Shown: positions 7,781 through 14,925, counted from the first letter of the stretch. The stretch is DNA of 20,638 bases from Microbacteriaceae bacterium (GCA_022701925.1 JAKONM010000295.1:1-20638); one strand, 5' to 3'. Notes: generated from the sequence alone by a model not told the origin. Program-made: numbers and translations.

Positions 7781-8665
7781 ATGACCGTCACGCTCGCCGC
7801 CGCGTCCGAGGGCTTCGGCCGCGACCTGGAGGAGAACTACCGCACGATCGAGCGGCTGGCGGCTGCGGCGACCGCCGCCGGCGCCGACCTGCTGGCCCTG
7901 CCGGAGGCCGCGATCGGCGGCTACCTGTCCAGCCTGGGCGGGCACGGCGACCCGTCGCGGCCCGACTCCCTGCCGCCCGCGATCCGCCTGGACGGACCCG
8001 AGCTGGCGCGGGTGAGGGAGCTGGCCGGCGACCTGGTCGTCGTGCTCGGCATCTGCGAGGCCGACGGCCCCGACGACGACCCGGTCCGCTACAACACCGC
8101 GGTGGCCCTGACGCGGCACGGGGTCCTCGGCGTGCACCGCAAGGTGCACCAGCCGCTCGGGGAGAGCATGAGCTACGCCGCCGGCGACTCCTTCGCCGCC
8201 TTCGACACCCCGGTCGGCCGCATCGGCCTGATGATCTGCTACGACAAGGCCTTCCCCGAGGGCGCCCGCTCGCTGGCGCTCGACGGCGCCGAGATCGTCG
8301 TCTGCGTCTCGGCCTGGCCGGCCGCGCGCACGGCGGGGGCGACCGACCTGGCGGAGGACCGCTGGACGAAGCGCTTCCGCCTGTACGACCAGGCCCGGGC
8401 GCTGGAGAACCAGATCGTGTGGGTCGCCTCGAACCAGGCCGGCGAGTTCGGGCGCCTGCGCTTCGTCGGCTCCGCCTCGGTGATCGCACCGGGCGGCGAC
8501 GTGCTGGCCGACACCGGGACCTCCGCCGGCCTCGCGGTCGCGACCGTGGACGTGGCGGAGGAGCTGGCGACGGCCCGCCGGGCGATGTTCGCGCTGCGCG
8601 ACCGCCGCCCGGACGCCTACGCGCTGGAGGCCCGCGTGGCCGAGGGGGAGCTCGTCGATGCCTGA
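7781..8665 (+). CDS. nitC: Nitrilase superfamily hydrolase, Nit1C/Sll0784 type (catalytic triad intact)
   Basis: 294 residues; AAGGAG at 7769-7774 lies six bases before the ATG. The complete nitrilase triad is visible: Glu42 in ALPEAAIGGY, Lys121 in HRKVHQPLGE and Cys153 in MICYDKAFPE, with Glu128 as the likely fourth residue. Enzymes of this branch hydrolyse nitriles to acids plus ammonia. The Synechocystis relative (Nit6803) is a characterised nitrilase, and Nit1C nitrilases are linked to growth on cyanide as nitrogen source. It probably acts as an oligomer in the cytoplasm. Its closest relative in the window is the second nitrilase-fold gene at 10237-11076. Confidence 0.92.
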   Translation: MTVTLAAASEGFGRDLEENYRTIERLAAAATAAGADLLALPEAAIGGYLSSLGGHGDPSRPDSLPPAIRLDGPELARVRELAGDLVVVLGICEADGPDDDPVRYNTAVALTRHGVLGVHRKVHQPLGESMSYAAGDSFAAFDTPVGRIGLMICYDKAFPEGARSLALDGAEIVVCVSAWPAARTAGATDLAEDRWTKRFRLYDQARALENQIVWVASNQAGEFGRLRFVGSASVIAPGGDVLADTGTSAGLAVATVDVAEELATARRAMFALRDRRPDAYALEARVAEGELVDA

Positions 8666-8963
8666 GATGCACTTCACGGTCCGGTGGCCGGACGGCGCGG
8701 TGGAGGACTGCTACTCCCCGTCGCTGGTCATGTGGGACCACCTGGAGGTCGGGGCCGAGTACCCGGTCGGCGAGTTCGCGCGTCGGGCGACGACCGCGCT
8801 GGAGGAGGCGGGGGAGCGGGTGCGCGTCCGCTTCGGGTTCCTCTGCACCAGCGCGCTGGCGCAGGCGGAGCGGATCCGGCAGCGCTCCGCCGGGCTCGAT
8901 CCGGAGGCCCCGGTGCGGGTGCTCGCGATGGCGCCGCCGCTGCCCGTCGAGGTGCGCGCATGA
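8658..8963 (+). CDS. nitG: MSMEG_0570-family small nitrogen starvation protein
   Basis: 101 residues starting with MPEMHFTVRWPDG, which I recognise as the MSMEG_0570 family found only in Nit1C-like clusters. A GAGGGGGAG (8643-8651) precedes the ATG, which overlaps the nitrilase stop by 8 bp. An ATG three codons later is an alternative start. The family has no known activity. It is small and soluble, with Cys in EDCYSPSLVMWD and FLCTSALAQAERI, and may be a partner or carrier for the adjoining flavoprotein, whose start overlaps its stop (ATGA). Confidence 0.88.
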   Translation: MPEMHFTVRWPDGAVEDCYSPSLVMWDHLEVGAEYPVGEFARRATTALEEAGERVRVRFGFLCTSALAQAERIRQRSAGLDPEAPVRVLAMAPPLPVEVRA

Positions 8964-10237
8964 GCGGCGCTGTCGTGCGAAGCGGCGCTGCGGCGCTGCC
9001 GGAGCGCGTGGAGGTCGCCGTCATCGGCGGCGGACAGGCGGGCCTCGCGGCCTCCTGGCACCTCGTGCAGCGCGGGATCGACCACGTCGTGCTGGAGCGC
9101 GACACCGTGGCGCACGACTGGCGCGACCGCCGCTGGGACGCCTTCACGCTGGTCACGCCGAACTTCCAGTGCCGCCTGCCGGGGTTCGCCTACGACGGCG
9201 ACGAGCCCGACGGCTTCATGACGCGCGAGCAGGTGCAGGCGTGGCTCGGCCGGTACCGGGCGAGCTTCGACGCGCCGGTGCACGAGGGCGTGGAGGTGCT
9301 GGGACTGCGCCGCGCGGATGACGGGTTCGAGGTCCGCACGAGCGCGGGCGCGATCGCCGCCGCCCAGGTCGTGATCGCCACCGGCGGCTACCACGTGCCG
9401 AGGGTGCCGGGTCTGGCCGCGGCCCTGCCGGCGCGGATCGCGCAGGTGCACTCCGCGGACTACCGCAGCCCCGAGGCACTGCCGGAGGGCGCGGTGCTGG
9501 TCGTCGGCAGCGGGCAGTCCGGCGCGCAGATCGCGGAGGACCTGCACCTGGCGGGCCGCACCGTGCACCTGGCGCTGGGCCGCGCGCCCCGCAGCGCGCG
9601 CCGGTACCGGGGCCGCGACTGCATCGCCTGGCTCGAGGACATGGGCCTGTACGACGTGACCGTGCAGCAGCACGCGTCCGGGCTCGCGAAGCGGGAGTCG
9701 ACGAACCACTACATGACCGGCCGAGGCGGCGGGCGCGACATCGACCTGCGGCGGTTCGCGACGGAGGGCATGCGGCTGTCCGGCCGGGTCGTCGGCGTCG
9801 ACGGCGAGGTGCTGACCCTGGCCCCGACGCTGTCCGCGTACCTGGACCACGCGGACAGCGTGATGGAGTCGATCAAGGACGACATCGACGCGCACATCGC
9901 CCGGGCCGGCGTCGACGCCCCGGTGGAGCCCCGCTACACGCCGGTCTGGACGCCGGAGGAGGAGCCGACGTCGCTGGACCTGGCGGCCGAGGGCGTCACG
10001 AGCGTCGTCTGGGCCACCGGCTTCCGGCCCGACTACCGCTGGGTCGAGGTGGGCGTGTTCGACGGCAGCGGCCACCCGACGCACCGGGCGGGCGAGACCG
10101 ACGTGCCGGGCCTGTTCTTCCTGGGCCTGCCCTGGCTGACGACGTGGGGCAGCGGCCGCTTCGCCGGCGTCGCCCGCGACGCCGCCCGGGTGACGGAGCG
10201 GATCGCGGTACGGGCGCGGGTGGCGGCACCGGCCTGA
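8960..10237 (+). CDS. nitH: FAD-dependent oxidoreductase, MSMEG_0569 family
   Basis: 425 residues; the ATG overlaps the previous stop. An N-terminal FAD-binding Rossmann motif VIGGGQAGLAASW is at about 21-33, followed by the ATGGYHVPRVP segment (140-150). A second nucleotide-binding motif VVGSGQSGAQIAEDL (181-195) fits NAD(P)H, and VWATGFRPDY lies near 349. This is the layout of class B flavin monooxygenase-like proteins. Relatives in Nit1C clusters are called NitH and are proposed to be NAD(P)H-dependent oxygenases. It probably oxidises the pathway intermediate. Its stop overlaps the next start (TGATG). Confidence 0.9.
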   Translation: MSGAVVRSGAAALPERVEVAVIGGGQAGLAASWHLVQRGIDHVVLERDTVAHDWRDRRWDAFTLVTPNFQCRLPGFAYDGDEPDGFMTREQVQAWLGRYRASFDAPVHEGVEVLGLRRADDGFEVRTSAGAIAAAQVVIATGGYHVPRVPGLAAALPARIAQVHSADYRSPEALPEGAVLVVGSGQSGAQIAEDLHLAGRTVHLALGRAPRSARRYRGRDCIAWLEDMGLYDVTVQQHASGLAKRESTNHYMTGRGGGRDIDLRRFATEGMRLSGRVVGVDGEVLTLAPTLSAYLDHADSVMESIKDDIDAHIARAGVDAPVEPRYTPVWTPEEEPTSLDLAAEGVTSVVWATGFRPDYRWVEVGVFDGSGHPTHRAGETDVPGLFFLGLPWLTTWGSGRFAGVARDAARVTERIAVRARVAAPA

Positions 10238-11076
10238 TGGCGGTGATCGCCGCGGTCGCCGCGCACCTGGGCCGCGACGTGCAGCGGGCGCTGCCGAAGG
10301 TGGAGGGGATCCTGGCCGACGCCCGCGCGGCCGGCGCCGACCTGGTCGTGCTGCCGGATGCCGCGCTCGGCGGGTACCTCTCCGACCTGGGCGACCCCGA
10401 CCCCGAGGACCTGCCGCAGCCGCTGCGCCTGGACGGGCCCGAGCTGGACCGGGTGCGCCGGGCGGCCGGGGACCTGATCGTCTGCATCGGGCTCGCGGAG
10501 GCGGTGCCGGGCCGGCCGGACCGCCGCTGGAACACCGCGGTCTGCTGCTCGGCGCAGCGGGTGTGGGGCGTGCACCGCAAGGTGCATCGGCCGCTCGACG
10601 AGTCGCGGGTCTACGCGGCGGGCGACCGCTTCGCCGCCTTCGACACCCCGGCCGGTCGCATGGGCATGCTCACCTCCTACGACAAGACGTTCCCGGAGGC
10701 GGCCCGCACGCTGGCGCTCGACGGCGCGGTGGTGCTGGCCTGCTTGGGCGCCTGGCCCGCCTCCACCACCGACCGCGCCGCGCACCTGCCGCAGGACCGC
10801 CAGTCGCGGCTGTTCGACCTGTACGACGTGGCCCGCGCCGCCGAGAACCAGGTGGTGCTGGTGTCGTCGAACCAGACGGGCGTGCAGGGCCGCCTGCGGT
10901 TCCTCGGGCAGGCGAAGGTGGTCGGGCCCGGCGGCGACGTGCTGGCCCGCACCGGCGTGAAGGGCGGCTTGGCGGTCGCCTCGGTCGACGTGCCGCACGA
11001 GGTCGGGCGCGCGCGGCGCCGCCTGCACCACCTGGCGGAGCGCGTGCCCGCGGCGTACGGATGGGGCGCCCGGTGA
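10237..11076 (+). CDS. Second nitrilase-fold paralogue with altered catalytic residues (candidate pseudoenzyme)
   Basis: 279 residues, starting one base inside the flavoprotein stop. It aligns along its length with the nitrilase at 7781-8665. Over the 66 residues around the nucleophile I count about 45 identities. Yet the catalytic positions differ: Glu becomes Asp41 (codon GAT at 10357) and the nucleophile Cys becomes Ser147 (codon TCC at 10675). Lys115 and the following Glu (PLDES) are kept. Frame, fold landmarks (GVHRKVH, YDKTFPE, AENQVVLVSSNQTG, PGGDVLA) and codon usage are normal, so it is not a decaying gene. It may be a non-catalytic subunit pairing with the active nitrilase, a binding protein, or an enzyme with changed chemistry. 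Serine-nucleophile members are not typical of the family. Confidence 0.88.
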   Translation: MAVIAAVAAHLGRDVQRALPKVEGILADARAAGADLVVLPDAALGGYLSDLGDPDPEDLPQPLRLDGPELDRVRRAAGDLIVCIGLAEAVPGRPDRRWNTAVCCSAQRVWGVHRKVHRPLDESRVYAAGDRFAAFDTPAGRMGMLTSYDKTFPEAARTLALDGAVVLACLGAWPASTTDRAAHLPQDRQSRLFDLYDVARAAENQVVLVSSNQTGVQGRLRFLGQAKVVGPGGDVLARTGVKGGLAVASVDVPHEVGRARRRLHHLAERVPAAYGWGAR

Positions 11077-12194
11077 GGATCGCGCTGCTCACCTACTCCA
11101 CGAAGCCCCGCGGAGGGGTCGTGCACACCCTGGCGCTCGCGGAGGCGCTGGCCGCTCGCGGGGAGGACGTGACCGTCTGGACCCTCGGCCGTGGCGGCGA
11201 CGACGCGTTCTTCCGCCCGGTCGACGACGCCGTGCAGGTGCGGGTCGTGCCGTTCGCCGCGCAGCCGGACGAGACCGTCGGAGCCCGCATCCAGCGATCC
11301 ATCCGCGTGCTGGCCGCGGCGTTCGACCCGGCCGGCTACGACGTCGTGCACGCGGAGGACTGCATCACCGCGAACGCCGTGCCGGGTGCGATCCGCACCG
11401 TGCACCACCTGGACACCTTCACCACGCCCGAGCTGGTGGCCTGCCACGACCGCGCGATCGAGCGGCCCGTCGCACTCGTGACGGTGTCGCGCTCGGTCGC
11501 GCTGGAGGTGCAGGCCGGCTGGGGGCGCGTCGCGACCGTGATCCCGAACGGCGTGGACGCGGACCGCTTCCGCGCCGCCGCGTCCGCCGGGGCCCGGTCG
11601 CAGCGGGACGCCTGGCGCGACCGCTTCGGCGAGTACCTGCTGGTGGTCGGCGGCATCGAGCCCCGCAAGGGCACGATGGACGCGCTGGAGGGGTACGCGC
11701 TCGCGCGGCGCCGGCACGCGGACCTGCGCCTGGTGGTCGCGGGCGGCGAGACGCTGTTCGACTACGCCGAGTACCGCCGACGGTTCGACCGGCGGCGGGA
11801 GGCGCTGCGGGTGCCGGTGGACGTGCTCGGGCCGGTCGACCACGGCGAGCTGCCCTCCCTGGTCGCCGCGGCCCGCGCCGTGCCGTTCCTGTCGACCAAG
11901 GAGGGGTTCGGGCTGGCGGCGATGGAGGCGCTCGCCGCGGGCGTACCTGTCGTCGCGCGGGACCTGCCGGTGATCCGGGAGGTCTTCGGGCGCGCGGTCG
12001 AGCGCGTGCCGGACGGCGCCGGGGTGGCGCGGGGCATGGCCTCCGCCGTCGACCGGGCCTTCGAGGGCACCGGCCCCGCACCCGAGCTGGGCCGTACGCT
12101 GGCCGCCTCGTACAGCTGGGACGCCGCGGCCGCCGCCCACCAGGAGCTGTACGCCCGGGTGCTGGACGGACGCGGCCGCAGTCGGTTCCGATGA
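11073..12194 (+). CDS. Glycosyltransferase, GT-B fold, MSMEG_0565 family
   Basis: 373 residues from the GTG at 11073, which overlaps the previous stop (GTGA) and has GGGG a few bases before it. An in-frame ATG at 11061 would add four residues. The start RIALLTYSTKPRGGVVHTLALAEAL is split here as RIALLTYS (2-9) and GGVVHTL (14-20), the N-terminal nucleotide-fold glycine loop. IPNGVDADRF (157-166), VVGGIEPRKG (191-200) and TKEGFGLAAMEAL (275-287), with the E-x7-E pair Glu277/Glu285, identify a retaining GT4-like enzyme. MSMEG_0565-type transferases are regular members of actinobacterial Nit1C clusters. It probably attaches a sugar to the pathway product or a precursor; donor and acceptor are unknown. 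Confidence 0.9.
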   Translation: MRIALLTYSTKPRGGVVHTLALAEALAARGEDVTVWTLGRGGDDAFFRPVDDAVQVRVVPFAAQPDETVGARIQRSIRVLAAAFDPAGYDVVHAEDCITANAVPGAIRTVHHLDTFTTPELVACHDRAIERPVALVTVSRSVALEVQAGWGRVATVIPNGVDADRFRAAASAGARSQRDAWRDRFGEYLLVVGGIEPRKGTMDALEGYALARRRHADLRLVVAGGETLFDYAEYRRRFDRRREALRVPVDVLGPVDHGELPSLVAAARAVPFLSTKEGFGLAAMEALAAGVPVVARDLPVIREVFGRAVERVPDGAGVARGMASAVDRAFEGTGPAPELGRTLAASYSWDAAAAAHQELYARVLDGRGRSRFR

Positions 12195-13645
12195 GCCCGA
12201 CGATCGGCCGGGCGCTGGACCTGCTGGCCGACCGGGACCCGCAGGCGCTCGCCGTGCGCGACGATGCGGAGGCGCTGACCCGGGCGCAGCTGGGCTCGCG
12301 GTCCCGGCGGCTGGCGCGGGTGCTGATCGCCGCGGGCGTGCGGGAGGGCGACCTGGTGACGGTGCGGGGCGGCAACTCGGCGGCGCTCGTCGTCGCCTGC
12401 TGCGCGGTCTGGCGCGCGGGCGGCACCCCGCAGCCGCTCGGTCCGCGCCTGCCGCCGGACGAGCAGCGGGCGGTCGTGGCGCTGGCCGACCCGGCCGTCG
12501 TCCTCGGCGCGGAGCCGCACGAGTTCCCCGGTCGGAGGGTGCTGCCGCTCGACCCGCCGCTCGACGGGTTCGACGACGGCCCGCTGCCGCCGCTGGCCGC
12601 GCCGAGCTGGAAGGCGCCCACCTCCTCCGGCAGCACCGGACGCCCGAAGCTGGTGCTGGCGGCGGCGCCCGCGCGGGTCGACCCCGGCCGGCAGGCCGCC
12701 CCGTTCCTGCCGCTGGCCGCGCAGCAGCTCGTGGTGGGTCCGCTGACCCACTCCGCCCCGTTCACCTACGCCTTCCGCGGGCTGACCACCGGGCACGCCC
12801 TGATCGTGCTGCCCCGCTTCGACGCGGCGCGGGTGCTCGACGCGATCGGCCGGCACCGTATCACCTGGGTGCTGCTGGTGCCCACGATGCTGCATCGCAT
12901 CCTGCGGCTGCCGGCCGAGCAGGTGGCCGCCGCAGACCTGTCGTCGCTGCAGCAGGTGGTGCACATGGGCGCCCCGATCGACCCCGCGCTGAAGCGGCGC
13001 TGGCTCGACCTGCTCGGTCCTGAGCGCCTGACCGAGGTGTACGCCAGCACCGAGTCGAACGGCCTGACGGTGATCCGCGGCGACGAGTGGCTGGCGCACC
13101 CCGGCAGCGTGGGCCGCCCGGCCGGCGGCACCGAGGTGCGCGTCGTCGACGCCGAGGGCAGGCCGGTGCCCCCGGGCACGACCGGGCGGGTGCAGCTGCG
13201 GCGCACCGGGGGCGCCGCCTACCGCTACCTCGGCGCCGCGACCCCGCCCGCCGACGGCTGGGACACCCTCGGCGACGACGGGCACCTCGACCCGGAGGGG
13301 TACCTCCACCTGGCGGACCGCGGCGGCGACCGCATCAGGAGGGCGGGCGCGAGCGTCTACCCGGCCGAGGTCGAGCGGGTGCTCGAGTCGCATCCGCTGG
13401 TCCGCAGCGCGGTGGCGGTCGGCGTGCCGGACGACGACCTGGGGCAGCGCATCCACGCCGTCGCCGACGTCGCGGAGCCGCAGCCGACCGGCGAGGCCCT
13501 GCGGGCGTGGGTCAACGGACGACTCGACCCCGAGCGGCGGGTGGACTCGCTGGCCGTCGTGCACGAGCCCGTGCGCGACGACGCCGGCAAGGTGCGGCGG
13601 CGGGAGTGGCTGCCCGTGTCGGGCGGGCCGACGTCCGGTCGGTGA
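12191..13645 (+). CDS. Adenylate-forming acyl/aryl-CoA ligase (AMP-binding)
   Basis: 484 residues; the ATG overlaps the glycosyltransferase stop (ATGA). ANL-family core motifs are all present. The phosphate loop is SSGSTGRPK (145-153) and the A5-like motif is TEVYASTESNG (281-291). The A7 region is GDDGHLDPEGYLHLADR (361-377), the hinge is RGGDRIRRAGASVYPAEVE, and the C-terminal catalytic lysine is Lys467 in DAGKVRR. It should activate a carboxylic acid as the adenylate and usually pass it to CoA; no carrier-protein domain is fused. As the last gene of the operon, right before a terminator, it may activate the acid freed by the nitrilase or supply the acyl-CoA for the GNAT domain. Substrate unknown. 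Confidence 0.88.
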   Translation: MSPTIGRALDLLADRDPQALAVRDDAEALTRAQLGSRSRRLARVLIAAGVREGDLVTVRGGNSAALVVACCAVWRAGGTPQPLGPRLPPDEQRAVVALADPAVVLGAEPHEFPGRRVLPLDPPLDGFDDGPLPPLAAPSWKAPTSSGSTGRPKLVLAAAPARVDPGRQAAPFLPLAAQQLVVGPLTHSAPFTYAFRGLTTGHALIVLPRFDAARVLDAIGRHRITWVLLVPTMLHRILRLPAEQVAAADLSSLQQVVHMGAPIDPALKRRWLDLLGPERLTEVYASTESNGLTVIRGDEWLAHPGSVGRPAGGTEVRVVDAEGRPVPPGTTGRVQLRRTGGAAYRYLGAATPPADGWDTLGDDGHLDPEGYLHLADRGGDRIRRAGASVYPAEVERVLESHPLVRSAVAVGVPDDDLGQRIHAVADVAEPQPTGEALRAWVNGRLDPERRVDSLAVVHEPVRDDAGKVRRREWLPVSGGPTSGR

Positions 13646-13647
13646 CG

Positions 13648-13667
13648 GCCCGGCGTCCCCGCCGGGC
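13648..13667. terminator. Hairpin terminator after the nitrogen operon
   Basis: Arms GCCCGGCG (13648-13655) and CGCCGGGC (13660-13667) form a perfect 8-bp stem with a four-base loop, two bases after the ligase stop codon. There is no U-tract, as is common in high-GC Actinomycetota. It lies between convergent genes and may serve both directions. Confidence 0.65.
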
Positions 13668-13679
13668 GGGCGGGCGGGC
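13664..13679. repeat. Short (GGGC)4 tandem repeat
   Basis: Four exact GGGC units overlap the 3' arm of the terminator hairpin. It is a simple low-complexity repeat that could vary in length between strains; no function is implied. Confidence 0.6.
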
Positions 13680-13697
13680 GTCAGGACAGGACGCGGA

Positions 13698-14273
13698 TCA
13701 GCGCAGTCGGCCCGCGCCGACGGTGCCCGTGGGCGCGAACCGCAGCGGGCGCACCGGAACGCTCGGTCGGCAGAGCTTCACGATCAGGATGATCAGCCCG
13801 GCGATCGGCAGGAAGATCCAGAGCACGTTCCACGGCGATGAGCCCGCATCGCGCAGTCGGCGGCAGGCGACGCCGACCCTCGGCAGCAGCGTCGCGAGCG
13901 ACCACAGGTTGACCAGCAGCGGGTCCGTGCCCAGTGCCGAGTCCAGGATCGCGAGGACCACGGTGACGATGAAGACGAAGAGCACGAACCACCAGAACTC
14001 GGCCCGGGTGGCGCGACCGGTGGACTTCGCGTACTGCCGGAACCCCTCGCGGATCGCCTCGCCGAAGGTGACCATGGGGCGGAAGGCGGGTGCCGGCACG
14101 GCTCGAGCGGTCCAGGGGTTCGCCGTGCCCTGCGTCGCAGACGGAGCGGCCGAGGCCCGCGCTCCCCAGGCGGAGCCGTTCCAGTAGCGCTGCTCGCCGA
14201 TCTCGACCGGGTCGGGGTACCAGCCCGCGGGCGGCAGGGACGGGTTCTTCTCATCCGTGAGGACGGGCTCCAC
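13698..14273 (-). CDS. DUF2510-DUF805 membrane protein
   Basis: 191 residues if started at the GTG at 14273 (VEPVLTDEKN). The frame is open further upstream but loses protein character. Residues about 15-36 (PPAGWYPDP and RYWNGSAW) are a DUF2510 motif, an actinobacterial N-terminal module. Residues about 70-170 are a DUF805 membrane domain, with GRATRAEFWWF, then helices at about 94-112, 118-130 and 147-166, and RRLRDAGSSPWN between them. The DUF805 relative YhaH is an inner-membrane protein of unknown role. No ribosome binding site is clear. It converges with the nitrogen operon. Confidence 0.85.
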   Translation of the reverse strand: MEPVLTDEKNPSLPPAGWYPDPVEIGEQRYWNGSAWGARASAAPSATQGTANPWTARAVPAPAFRPMVTFGEAIREGFRQYAKSTGRATRAEFWWFVLFVFIVTVVLAILDSALGTDPLLVNLWSLATLLPRVGVACRRLRDAGSSPWNVLWIFLPIAGLIILIVKLCRPSVPVRPLRFAPTGTVGAGRLR

Positions 14274-14409
14274 TTCGCGAATGGTTCGGGCGGAGCCAGT
14301 AGAGCGGCCGGAGAGGCTCGAGAGCAGAGGGGACGCACCCCCGTTCCGCGCGCCGCGGGCCCTTCCTCGGGCGCGGCGCACGTCGCCCCGAATGGCCCGC
14401 GCGGCTGCC

Positions 14410-14658
14410 GCACACGAAGAAGCCGGGCGGCCGACTGGGGGATCGGCCGCCCGGCGAGGTCTTCATCGGGCCGAAGGGGCCGGGCGGCCGACTGGGGGAG
14501 ATCGGCCGCCCGACGAGGTCTTCGTCAGGCACGACGGCTGGGGGACCGTCGCGGTCGGAGTGGGGGCTCCGGGAATTCGGGTGATCGCGTCGTGCTGGGG
14601 AGCTGACGCGACCGGTCGTGCACCAGGGGTGGTGGTGCGGCGTTCGGGTGACCGCCTG
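14410..14658 (-). ncRNA. Candidate small RNA with four C-rich loop hairpins
   Basis: Read on the minus strand, a possible promoter at 14665-14694 would start RNA near 14658. Four hairpins follow: stem 5 bp at 14556-14571, stem 6 bp at 14532-14551, stem 11 bp at 14481-14512 and stem 12-13 bp at 14423-14454. Their minus-strand loops are CCCCCA, TCCCCCAG, TCTCCCCCAG and TCCCCCAG. The last stem is followed by CTTCTTCG, a weak U-tract that could end the transcript. Stems differ while loops are conserved, which is the pattern of selected loops. C-rich loops are known in some bacterial small RNAs that bind G-rich ribosome binding sites. Alternatively these are only clustered terminators or a long DUF805 leader. 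Confidence 0.3.
14416..14571. repeat. Hairpin array with a shared loop sequence
   Basis: Two near-identical units (14416-14465 and about 14475-14525) share CGGGCGGCCGA, CTGGGGGA, TCGGCCGCCCG and GAGGTCTTC. Two further hairpins have different stems: CGACGG/CCGTCG (14532-14551) with exactly the same 8-base loop as unit one, and CGGAG/CTCCG (14556-14571) with loop TGGGGG. The first two look like a local duplication. Confidence 0.75.
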
Positions 14659-14664
14659 ATGAAG

Positions 14665-14694
14665 AACATACGGACAGACAGATCTGTCTGTCCC
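14665..14694 (-). promoter_or_regulatory. Perfect 22-bp palindromic operator between promoter hexamers (TetR-like)
   Basis: The palindrome at 14672-14693 has half-site GGACAGACAGA and no spacer. On the minus strand it lies between GGGACA (14694-14689) and TATGTT (14670-14665), 18 bp apart, reasonable -35 and -10 hexamers. A palindrome filling the promoter spacer is typical of TetR-family repression, and the ACAGA/TCTGT core resembles several TetR operators. No TetR gene is present in the window, so the regulator would be encoded elsewhere. The downstream transcript would cross the hairpin array. Confidence 0.55.
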
Positions 14695-14763
14695 TCCTCC
14701 ACTTCGGGGGTCACCCGACCTGCGAGGTCGAGGCGGACGCACGCTGCGCCCGACTGCTCCCGG

Positions 14764-14925
14764 TCACGCCGGAGGCGCCAGCCGGGTGCTGAGGCGCAGC
14801 CAGCCCTCGCGCGACTCGCGCCCGGCACGCAGCGCCAGCAGCAGGAACTCGGTCGATCGGCCCGCGGCGCACTCGTCCGCGTCGGCCGGCATGGGCCGCG
14901 TCGTGAAGGCGTCCGGAGCGTCCAT
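14764..14925 (-). CDS. Small hypothetical protein, possibly leaderless
   Basis: 53 residues from the ATG at 14925: MDAPDAFTTRPMPADADE, then STEFLLLALRAGRESREGWLRL and STRLAPPA (shown in parts). Nearly every codon ends in G or C, and the C-terminal half reads as an amphipathic helix, so it looks coding. A TAGCGT hexamer at 14937-14932 ends six bases before the ATG, which would start a leaderless mRNA. The -35 region is weak. I recognise no family. It is divergent from the acetyltransferase gene, with an 18-bp inverted repeat between them. Confidence 0.45.
   Translation of the reverse strand: MDAPDAFTTRPMPADADECAAGRSTEFLLLALRAGRESREGWLRLSTRLAPPA

Larger units (their letters stand above)
14274..14763. 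other. Non-coding region with a hairpin array and a palindromic operator
   Basis: No convincing gene was found in these 490 bases. Frames that stay open cross the hairpins and read as low-complexity Pro/Arg/Ser. It holds a GC-rich inverted repeat at 14350-14379 (arms GCGCCGC/GCGGCGC), the four-hairpin array at 14416-14571 and the palindrome at 14672-14693. The last two are described separately. Confidence 0.7.

Noticed and set aside
6734..8677. Long minus-strand open frame across the GNAT/AIR fusion and the nitrilase
   Set aside because: It is antisense to genes with intact catalytic motifs and has no domain of its own.
10675..10677. Ser codon at the nitrilase nucleophile as a sequencing error
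   Set aside because: A single-base error could explain Cys to Ser, but the catalytic Glu is also changed to Asp and the residue before the nucleophile differs as well. The frame is intact, so a real change is more likely.
13664..13680. GGGC run as an attachment site or recombination scar
   Set aside because: It is a simple four-unit repeat overlapping a terminator; no integrase or second copy is present.
14416..14571. CRISPR-like repeat array
   Set aside because: Only two similar units, no constant repeat with unique spacers of equal length, and no cas genes. The structure is tandem hairpins.
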